Shown one piece after another: positions 58,401 to 64,000 of a stretch of 64,000 nucleotides of DNA (the stretch's first letter is position 1; the number at the start of each line of letters is the position of its first letter). Origin of the DNA: Fodinibacter sp963707895 (GTDB lineage: Bacteria; Actinomycetota; Actinomycetes; Actinomycetales; Dermatophilaceae); assembly GCA_963707895.1 (NCBI GenBank), contig CAVPRS010000001.1, positions 62,001-126,000 on the forward strand, read 5' to 3'. The notes beneath the pieces were generated by a model that worked only from the letters and a program-made list of their open reading frames with translations, had not been told where the DNA came from and made no database searches. Made by a program: the position numbers and the translations under genes.

Positions 58401-59120
58401 TCACCCGTCGTCCGGATCGTGGCCGAACCAGGTGGGGACGCCCTCGAGGAACTGCTCGCGCGTCATCCCGCCGGCTCCCTCGGGGATGCGGCCCCACAGC
58501 GGGGCCCCCGTCACCCGTGGCAGGTCGACCAGGTTGCTCTCCTCGGCCAGCCCGGGCTCGGCCGGCCACGAGCCGATGACGACACCCAGCAGCGGCAGCG
58601 ACCGGGCGGCCAGCGCCTCTGCGGTCAGGGCGGCGGTGTTGAGGGTGCCGAGGCCGGCACTGGCGACGAGCACCACACCGCAGCCGACTCCCTTGTAGCG
58701 CAAGCCGGTTCCGAGGTCGGCCAGCGTTCCGCCGCGTTCGTCGAGCCGCACGAGCAACCCTCCGGCACCCTCGACGAAGACGACCTCCGACTCGGCCGCG
58801 ATCTCGCCGATCCGCTTGGCGTGCACCGCGACCGGGGGCAGGTGCACCCCCTCGCGACGGGCGGCGGCCTCGGGCGAAAGGGGGTCGCGCAGCCGCACCA
58901 GCTCGTGGGTGGCGACGTCGTCACCGACCAGTCGGCGCACCTCGTCGACGTCACCGGGGTCGCCCGGCGCGAGCCCGGTCTGGGCCGGCTTGACGACCGC
59001 CACGGTGCTGCCCCGCTCGCGCACGACGGCGGCGAGGGCGGCTGTGACGACCGTCTTGCCGATCCCCGTGCCCGTGCCCGTGACGAGCACGACCGAGGTC
59101 AGCGAGCGAGGGTCAGCCAC
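58401..59120 (-). CDS. bioD: Dethiobiotin synthetase
   Basis: 239 residues. P-loop GTGTGIGKTVV (15-25), VVKPAQTG with carbamation Lys, and FVEGAGGLLVRL, all in the BioD family. Makes dethiobiotin from DAPA, CO2 and ATP. GTG start lies 8 bp inside the end of bioF, so the two are coupled. bioB is not in the window. Confidence 0.95.
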   Translation of the reverse strand: MADPRSLTSVVLVTGTGTGIGKTVVTAALAAVVRERGSTVAVVKPAQTGLAPGDPGDVDEVRRLVGDDVATHELVRLRDPLSPEAAARREGVHLPPVAVHAKRIGEIAAESEVVFVEGAGGLLVRLDERGGTLADLGTGLRYKGVGCGVVLVASAGLGTLNTAALTAEALAARSLPLLGVVIGSWPAEPGLAEESNLVDLPRVTGAPLWGRIPEGAGGMTREQFLEGVPTWFGHDPDDG

Positions 59121-60240
59121 GGGGACCGGTGAGCTCGGCGAGCACCTCGCACACCCGGTCGAGGTCGTGCGCCGCGTGGTCGGCGTGCGCGGTGAGCCGC
59201 AGCCGCGACGACCCGTCGGGCGTCGAGGGGGGCCGGAAGCACCCGATCCGGATGCCGCGCGCCTTGGCCGCGTCGACCGCCTCCACCGCCTCGTGCGGGC
59301 CGGCCATCGGCACCGACATCACGGCGCCCACCGGCACCTCGACGCCGCAGGCCTCGGCCAGGCGGGCAGCGTTGGCGTGCACCCTCGCCATCAGCTCGGG
59401 GTGGTCACGGAGCACTGCAGTCGCGGCCAGGGCCGCGCCCGCGGACGCCGGTGCCAGCCCGGTGTCGTAGATGAACGGCCGGGCGGTGTTGACCAGGTGC
59501 TCGCGCACCTCGGGGGAGGCGAGCACCGCGCCGCCCTGCGCGGCGAGCGACTTCGACAGGGTGGCGGTGACGACGACGTGCTCGGCCCGGGCCTGTCCGG
59601 CGGCAGCGACGAGGCCGCCTCCGCGGGGGCCGACCACGCCCAGCGCGTGCGCCTCGTCGACCACGAGGATCGCGCCGGCGTCGGCGGTCAGCGCCACGAG
59701 GTCCTCGATCGGCGCGGCGTCGCCGAGCACCGAGTAGATCGACTCGACGACGACGACCGCTCGGGGGCTCTCGCGCCGGGCCAGCAGCTCGGCGACGTGC
59801 TCGACGTCGTTGTGCCGCGACACCGAGACCGCGGCCCGCGACAGGCGGCACCCGTCGATCAGGCTGGCGTGGGCGTGCTCGTCGCTGATCACGAGCGTGC
59901 CCGCGTCGGCGAGGGTGGTGAGCACCGAGAGGTTCGCGGCGTACCCGGTGGAGAGCACGAGCGCGGAGGGTGCACCGGTCAGCGCCGCGAGGGCGGCCTC
60001 GAGCTCGTCGTGCACGTCGAGCGTCCCGGTGACCAGGCGTGAGGCACCGGCTCCGCCGCCGTAGGTCTCGGCCGCGGCGACCGCACCGGCGACGACGGCC
60101 GGGTGGGTTCGCAGCCCGAGGTAGTCGTTGCCGGCGAGGTCGAGGCCGTCCCCGCTCTTGGTGGTGGTGAGCCGCCGGGTGAGCCCTGCGGCCTCACGGG
60201 TCGCGGCGGCGTCGCGGATCCAGTCGAGGGGGCTCGTCAC
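59113..60240 (-). CDS. bioF: 8-amino-7-oxononanoate synthase
   Basis: 375 residues. PLP enzyme: Lys230 in TATLSKSL forms the Schiff base, DEAHALG (Asp195, His198) holds the cofactor ring, and GNDYLGL and GGGAGASRLVTGT are family motifs. Condenses pimeloyl-thioester with alanine. GTG 60240 is chosen: homology begins there, with a CAGGAT box 7 nt upstream. Overlaps bioD. Divergent from a membrane protein gene with palindromic operators between. Confidence 0.95.
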   Translation of the reverse strand: MTSPLDWIRDAAATREAAGLTRRLTTTKSGDGLDLAGNDYLGLRTHPAVVAGAVAAAETYGGGAGASRLVTGTLDVHDELEAALAALTGAPSALVLSTGYAANLSVLTTLADAGTLVISDEHAHASLIDGCRLSRAAVSVSRHNDVEHVAELLARRESPRAVVVVESIYSVLGDAAPIEDLVALTADAGAILVVDEAHALGVVGPRGGGLVAAAGQARAEHVVVTATLSKSLAAQGGAVLASPEVREHLVNTARPFIYDTGLAPASAGAALAATAVLRDHPELMARVHANAARLAEACGVEVPVGAVMSVPMAGPHEAVEAVDAAKARGIRIGCFRPPSTPDGSSRLRLTAHADHAAHDLDRVCEVLAELTGPRG

Positions 60241-60297
60241 GGCGTCGATCCTGCCACGAGGCCCCGGATGCGGCCCGCCCGGGTTCGCCGTCGGCAC

Positions 60298-60319
60298 TTG
60301 TGACAAGCGCTTGACACAA
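60298..60319. promoter_or_regulatory. Operator-like palindrome between bioF and the membrane protein gene
   Basis: A 22-bp inverted repeat matching at 20 of 22 positions: TTGTG and CACAA ends around ACAAGCGCTTGA. It overlaps the TTGACA -35 of the rightward promoter. The AAGCGCTT core is like LacI-family sites. The regulator is unknown. Confidence 0.7.
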
Positions 60320-60339
60320 AGGCGCAGGCGCGGCATCCT
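60311..60339 (+). promoter_or_regulatory. Promoter of the membrane protein-GntR operon
   Basis: A consensus -35 TTGACA (60311-60316) and CATCCT (60334-60339) are 17 nt apart, 39 nt before the ATG. This is one of the few classical two-hexamer promoters seen here. Confidence 0.6.
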
Positions 60340-60344
60340 CACGT

Positions 60345-60366
60345 TTGTACCAATCGGTCGATACAA
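60345..60366. promoter_or_regulatory. Likely GntR (YhcF-type) operator
   Basis: TTGTA and TACAA ends flank CCAATCGGTCGA; 16 of 22 positions are symmetric. It sits just after the promoter and 11 nt before the ATG of the operon that ends in a GntR-family regulator, so autoregulation is likely. Confidence 0.65.
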
Positions 60367-60377
60367 CGGGGGTCGTC

Positions 60378-61328
60378 ATGGCCGTGGTCCTGCTCGCACT
60401 GCCGATCGCTCTGCTCGGGCTCGTCCTGGCCCTGATGCGCCGGGTCGTCGTCACCGTGGGGGTCAACGAGCACAGCGGGGTCGTGGAGATCGCCCGGCAC
60501 ACCCGGCGCTGGCGGGTGGTCGGCCTGCTGCTCGGCGCGGCGGCGGCGGTCGTGCTCCTCGTCCTCGGAGATCGGGTCGACGCCCTCGGCCGCGCGGCCG
60601 CCCTGGCGCCGACCGCACTCGGCGCGGGTGTGCTCCTCGGCACCATCGCGGGGGAGCTCACCGCCCGGCCGGCAGTCGGCATCCGCCGCTCCGCCGCCGT
60701 CGAGACACGCACGCTCGGGTCGATCCTGCCGCGCGGCCGCGCCGTGCTGCTGGCGGTCTCGACCGGCCTGCTGGTCGGGGCTCTCGCCCTCGGCGCCGCC
60801 TGGGGGTCTGCCGACGACCTGGGCCGCGCGGGCCGGTGGCTCACCCGCCAGTGCGTCGTCGAGGAGGACGGGGTCGGCCAGGTGCTCGTGGGCAGCAGCC
60901 GCGGACCCTGGCCGGGGTCGTTCTACGCAGTGCCCCTCGCACTGGCCCTGCTCGTGCTCGCCGTGCTCGTCGCGGTCGCCCTGCGCGCGATCGTCGACCG
61001 CCCGCGGCCGGAGCTGGACAGCCGGGGCCTGGACACCTTGCTGCGCCGGTGGTCGGTGGGCAACGTGCTCACCGCGGCGACGGTGACCGTGCTCGGCACC
61101 CTCGGCCCCGTGGCCGTCCTCATGGCGTCGGCGCTGCGGGGCGGGACCTGCCCCTCGACCGCCATCGACACGGTCCTCGCGGTCGTCGCCGCGGTCGTCG
61201 GCGCGCTGGCCACCGGAGCGGCGTTCGGCCTGCTCGCGGGGCTGGTGCTCACGCCGAGCATCCGGGTCGACGACCTGCAGCGCCCGTTGCCCGGTGGGAC
61301 CGCCCCGGTCGGGGCGCCGGTGCGATGA
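60378..61328 (+). CDS. Multi-pass membrane protein of unknown function
   Basis: 316 residues with about eight hydrophobic spans (e.g. VVLLALPIALLGLVLALM, LLLGAAAAVVLLVLG, VLTAATVTVLGTLGPVAVLM). I do not recognise a family. Two external Cys (RQCVVEEDG and RGGTCPSTA) might pair. Its stop is shared with the start of the GntR gene (ATGA). Small GntR-membrane protein pairs usually respond to envelope stress or toxic compounds. ATG 60378 follows GGGGG, a weak ribosome site. Confidence 0.75.
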   Translation: MAVVLLALPIALLGLVLALMRRVVVTVGVNEHSGVVEIARHTRRWRVVGLLLGAAAAVVLLVLGDRVDALGRAAALAPTALGAGVLLGTIAGELTARPAVGIRRSAAVETRTLGSILPRGRAVLLAVSTGLLVGALALGAAWGSADDLGRAGRWLTRQCVVEEDGVGQVLVGSSRGPWPGSFYAVPLALALLVLAVLVAVALRAIVDRPRPELDSRGLDTLLRRWSVGNVLTAATVTVLGTLGPVAVLMASALRGGTCPSTAIDTVLAVVAAVVGALATGAAFGLLAGLVLTPSIRVDDLQRPLPGGTAPVGAPVR

Positions 61329-61699
61329 CCCTCTCCACGGTCACCGTCGACGTCCTCGACCCGACCCCGCCCTACGAGCAGCTGCGTCGCCAGCTCGCCG
61401 ACCTGATCGGCTCGGGCGTGCTCTCGCCCGGCGACCGGCTGCCACCGGTGCGCCAGCTCGCCGCCGACCTGGGTCTCGCCGTCGGCACGGTGGCCCGCAC
61501 CTACCGCGAGCTCGAGCTGGGCGGCTACGTGCGCTCGCGTCGTGGCGGCGGCACGAAGGTCGCCACCACGGCACCCGCCCCGCCGACACCCGAGCGCGCC
61601 CTCGAGGAGGCCGCTGCGGCCTACGTCGAGCGGGCGCGTGCGCTCGGCATCCCGCTCCAGGATGCCGTGGAGGCGGTCCGCAGGCTGGACAGCGGCTGA
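61325..61699 (+). CDS. GntR family transcriptional regulator (YhcF type)
   Basis: 124 residues. A winged helix-turn-helix fills ~15-85 (PPYEQLRRQLADLIGSGVLS, RLPPVRQLAADLGLAVGTVA, RTYRELELGGYVRSRRGGGT). Only a short helical tail follows, with no ligand domain, as in YhcF/YtrA-type repressors that control ABC or membrane proteins. Translationally coupled to the membrane protein gene; its probable operator lies in the operon promoter. Confidence 0.92.
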   Translation: MTLSTVTVDVLDPTPPYEQLRRQLADLIGSGVLSPGDRLPPVRQLAADLGLAVGTVARTYRELELGGYVRSRRGGGTKVATTAPAPPTPERALEEAAAAYVERARALGIPLQDAVEAVRRLDSG

Positions 61700-61730
61700 G
61701 CGCCACACCCCATCGACCGGTACGGCTGAT

Positions 61731-61736
61731 TAGCCT
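61731..61736 (+). promoter_or_regulatory. -10 box of a leaderless promoter (TAGCCT)
   Basis: TAGCCT ends 7 nt before GTG 61744. Confidence 0.5.
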
Positions 61737-61743
61737 CGGTGGG

Positions 61744-62700
61744 GTGAGCCGCACCCCACTGCCGAGCCCCGACGGCGAGGTCGTGGTGCCGGCGCCCGGC
61801 CGCGGCCCTGGCCACTGGGCCGGTGCCGCCAGCGCGGTGCTCGACGACGACGGCAGCGTCTGGCTCGCCTACCGACTGCGTCGGCCCGTCGACGACGGCC
61901 GTGGTGTCGGGGTCGGGGTGGCGCGCTCCGCCGACGGGGTGCGCTTCGAGACCGTGGCGCAGGTCGGACGCGAGGCGTTGGGCGCGGCATCCCTCGAGCG
62001 GCCGGCCCTCGTCCGTCGACCCGACGGTGGGTGGCGGCTCTACCTCAGCTGTGCCACACCGGGTTCCAAGCACTGGTGGGTCGAGGCACTCGATGCCGAT
62101 GCCCCAGCCGCGCTGCCCGGAGGCCGCCGCACCGTCGTCCACCCCGGGAGCGCCGAGCGCGCCGTCAAGGACCCCGTCGTGCTCGTCGACGACGACGGCT
62201 GGTGGATGTGGCTGTGCTGCCACCCGCTCGACCGGCCCGGGCACGAGGACCGGATGACGACCCGCCTGCTCCGCAGCGACGACGGGCTCGCCTGGGACGA
62301 CCTCGGCGAGGTGCTGAGCGGCACTCCCGGCAGCTGGGACGCCCGGGGCGCCCGGGTCACGGCGGTGCTCTCCCGGGACCCGCTCGTCGTGCTCTACGAC
62401 GGCCGGGCCACGGCCGACGAGAACTGGTTCGAGCGCACCGGGGTCGCCCGGTCGCCGGATGGCGGGGCGGCGCTCGTCGCGGACCCCGGCGGCCCTGCGG
62501 CTTCCTCGCCGCACGGCGACGGCGCGCTGCGCTACGCGACCGCGGTTGCCGTGCCCGGTGGCGGACTGCGCTGGTACGCCGAGGTCGCCCACGACGACGG
62601 GTCGCACGACCTGGTCACCTCGCTCTCGCCGAACCCGGGAGAGCCCCAACCTGCACCGTCCGAGGAGGACACCCATGCCCAAGGCCCCACTTCCCCCTGA
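61744..62700 (+). CDS. Five-bladed propeller, glycosidase-like protein
   Basis: 318 residues, soluble. Repeated blade motifs recall GH43/GH32/GH130-type propellers: SAVLDDDGSVWLAYRLRRP, LERPALVRRPDGGWRLYLSC, VKDPVVLVDDDGWWMWLCCH, VLYDGRATADENWFERTGVA. Asp and Glu in KDPVVL and DENWFERTG are in plausible catalytic places. Activity is not proven. GTG start supported by a TAGCCT box 7 nt upstream. The 3' end overlaps the next gene by 26 bp. Confidence 0.7.
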   Translation: MSRTPLPSPDGEVVVPAPGRGPGHWAGAASAVLDDDGSVWLAYRLRRPVDDGRGVGVGVARSADGVRFETVAQVGREALGAASLERPALVRRPDGGWRLYLSCATPGSKHWWVEALDADAPAALPGGRRTVVHPGSAERAVKDPVVLVDDDGWWMWLCCHPLDRPGHEDRMTTRLLRSDDGLAWDDLGEVLSGTPGSWDARGARVTAVLSRDPLVVLYDGRATADENWFERTGVARSPDGGAALVADPGGPAASSPHGDGALRYATAVAVPGGGLRWYAEVAHDDGSHDLVTSLSPNPGEPQPAPSEEDTHAQGPTSP

Positions 62701-63091
62701 GGTCGCCGAGCTGTTCGCACGGCCCAACCCCGCGGTGGTCGCCGTGCTGAGGCCGAGCGGTGCGCCGATGTCGGTCGCCACGTGGTACCTCGTCGAGGAC
62801 GACGGAACGGTGCTGCTCAACATGGATGCCGGCCGCGCTCGCCTGCGCTGGATGCGCGAGCGGCCCGAGGTCGCGCTCACCGCGCTCAAGGCGGACGAGT
62901 GGTACACCCACGTCAGCGTGCGCGGACCGGTCGTGCGCTGGGAGGACGACCCCGCGAAGGCGATGGCCGACATCGACCGCCTCTCGATGCTCTATCGCGG
63001 CAGCCCCTACGCCAACCGCGAACGCCCGCGGGTCAGCTGCTGGGTGCGGGTCGACCACTGGCACGGCTGGGGCGAGGCGAAGGCCGAGTAG
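62675..63091 (+). CDS. PPOX class F420-dependent protein (TIGR03618-like)
   Basis: 138 residues. Split barrel: ARPNPAVVAVLRPSGAPMSV, DDGTVLLNMDAGRARLRWMR, WYTHVSVRGPVVRWEDD, LSMLYRGSPYANRERPRV. These match the F420-binding PPOX group. Reaction unknown, probably F420H2-driven reduction. GAGGAGG lies 9 nt before the ATG, inside the previous gene. Confidence 0.88.
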   Translation: MPKAPLPPEVAELFARPNPAVVAVLRPSGAPMSVATWYLVEDDGTVLLNMDAGRARLRWMRERPEVALTALKADEWYTHVSVRGPVVRWEDDPAKAMADIDRLSMLYRGSPYANRERPRVSCWVRVDHWHGWGEAKAE

Positions 63092-63130
63092 CCCTCGACG
63101 TCCGAGGCCGGGCGCGGCCATACTCGGGCC

Positions 63131-63940
63131 ATGGCGGGAAGCCCCGACGACCTGCTGCCCGATCGCGGACCTCTGGCCGCCCGGCAGGCGCTGGCTGCCG
63201 CTCACGAGTTGCGCGTGTTCGACGGTCCCGCCACCGCGTGGCTCGTCGTGCAGCGGGTCCTCGAGCTCTGGGGAATGGCCATGCTCCTCGGCGGAATCGC
63301 CTACGGCAGTGTCCTGGTCGGGCAGTGGGTGTGGGTCGTCGCGGGTCTCGCGGTGGTCGCCTTCGCCTGGGAGGGACCGGTGGGTCGACTGGTCGGCGCC
63401 CAGCCGAAGCCGTGGCGCGCCCGGTGGCGCATCCTGCTCGTGTTGGCCTTCGCCACCGCGATCCTCCTGATGGGGGTCGGTGCCTTCGGAACCCTGAGTC
63501 CCGCAGCCACCGGGCTCGCGTCCTGGGGTCTCCTCGTCGCCGTCGGCTACCTCCTGACGCCGATCCTGCGGTGGGCGACGACCGGGCGTCGGCCGGGCGG
63601 AGCGGCCTGGCCCGACGGCGCGCAGGGATATGCCGTCCTGTCGGTGCTCTCCCGGGCCCAGTGGGTGCACCCGGACCGGTTGTCGGTGCTCACCGGCCTT
63701 CCCCGCGACCGGTGCGACGACTGGGTCGCGGCGTGCGCCGCGCGAGGCCTGCTGGTGCCAGGCGGGCATCGAACGGGGCTGCGCCGCCACACCGAGATCA
63801 CGGCGAGCGGTCTCGCCCGTCTCGACCGGTGGACGTCCGAGCTCACGAGGCGAGCAGCCGGCGCTCAGCCGTGGACGGACTCGACCGCCCCGACCAGCGC
63901 CGACGTGATCGTCGACAGCTCGTCGTCCGAGGTCACGTAG
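63131..63940 (+). CDS. Membrane protein with C-terminal winged-helix domain
   Basis: 269 residues. Three or four membrane spans at ~38-150 (MAMLLGGIAYGSVLVGQWVW, ILLVLAFATAILLMGVG, GLLVAVGYLLTPIL). A cytoplasmic winged helix follows at ~165-240 (GYAVLSVLSRAQWVHPDRLS, VLTGLPRDRCDDWVAACAAR, TEITASGLARLDRW), similar to PadR/MarR-like small domains. This suggests a membrane-anchored DNA-binding protein. The last 25 codons lie antisense to bioA (76-bp overlap), which may mean a lost stop. CATACT box 6 nt before the ATG. Confidence 0.75.
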   Translation: MAGSPDDLLPDRGPLAARQALAAAHELRVFDGPATAWLVVQRVLELWGMAMLLGGIAYGSVLVGQWVWVVAGLAVVAFAWEGPVGRLVGAQPKPWRARWRILLVLAFATAILLMGVGAFGTLSPAATGLASWGLLVAVGYLLTPILRWATTGRRPGGAAWPDGAQGYAVLSVLSRAQWVHPDRLSVLTGLPRDRCDDWVAACAARGLLVPGGHRTGLRRHTEITASGLARLDRWTSELTRRAAGAQPWTDSTAPTSADVIVDSSSSEVT

Positions 63941-64000
63941 GGCGGCATCGTGTAGACGAGGTCGCGGAACGGCCGCACCCACACGCCCCGCTCGAGGGCG
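63865..64000 (-). CDS. bioA: Adenosylmethionine--8-amino-7-oxononanoate aminotransferase, C-terminal end (partial)
   Basis: The last 44 codons of a minus-strand gene are visible. ALERGVWVRPFRDLVYTMPP followed by YVTSDDELSTITSAL is the conserved BioA C-terminus (the GVWVRPF..LVYTMPPY motif near the substrate channel). The start lies beyond the window. It is in the same direction as bioF and bioD but separated from them by five opposite-strand genes. Confidence 0.9.
   Translation of the reverse strand, partial: ALERGVWVRPFRDLVYTMPPYVTSDDELSTITSALVGAVESVHG

Overview
The window is chromosomal DNA from a very GC-rich actinobacterium. Supporting signs are strong GAC/GCC/CTG codon preference, many GTG starts, DtxR-type iron boxes, several F420-type flavin enzymes, polyprenol-phosphate-mannose-type (GT-C) glycosyltransferases, and mycolic-lineage-type membrane proteins. 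The gene set resembles Micrococcales of the Intrasporangiaceae type; that placement is inference, not proof. No prophage, IS element, CRISPR array, rRNA or tRNA gene was found. About 65 protein genes fill the window, mostly in short operons with 4-base ATGA/GTGA overlaps.

Layout. 0-6.3 kb: ECF sigma factor with a C-terminal extension, DUF808 membrane protein, a frameshifted F420-type LLM oxidoreductase facing an F420/NADP reductase-like gene, TVP38 protein and MFS transporter. 6.5-12.7 kb: membrane alpha/beta hydrolase, a TPR-LLM-hemerythrin fusion, a VOC-pentapeptide-DinB fusion, and an ECF sigma factor coupled to ogt. 12.8-21.5 kb: GDPD, anti-sigma-like ATPase, DUF5926, then envelope glycosylation (GT2 with a frameshift, GT-C transferase, phosphatase-like membrane protein, GT87) and a GDT1 transporter. 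21.5-27.2 kb: a repeat-rich gap, DUF4446, pheA, META protein and three lipid enzymes (acyltransferase, patatin, HAD-acyltransferase fusion).

27.2-36.9 kb: iron-boxed efeUOB, EVE protein, zwf, frameshifted lipid kinase, DinB, Na+/H+ antiporter, LysE exporter. 37-42.7 kb: serS, a NarL-type two-component system and an ABC-2 exporter. 42.7-47.6 kb: a second iron-boxed operon for siderophore uptake and reductive release. 47.6-52.9 kb: PPOX, HAD phosphatase, DUF1206, two PAP2 phosphatases, SpoU methylase, VOC protein. 53-55.7 kb: copA-csoR copper module with an operator. 55.8-58.3 kb: GNAT, purB, LMW phosphatase. 58.4-64 kb: bioD and bioF, then five genes on the opposite strand, then the 3' end of bioA at the window edge.

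Features that stand out: (1) three families of long perfect or near-perfect palindromes, one copy lying inside a glycosyltransferase reading frame; (2) two unusual multidomain fusions; (3) four conserved genes each broken by a single frameshift, which could be decay or assembly error; (4) a recurring TANNNT box 6-8 nt before start codons, implying widespread leaderless transcripts; (5) a biotin locus split by an opposing gene block with strong operator-like palindromes at its junction; (6) conspicuous use of GGATGCC, although GAT is a rare Asp codon here.
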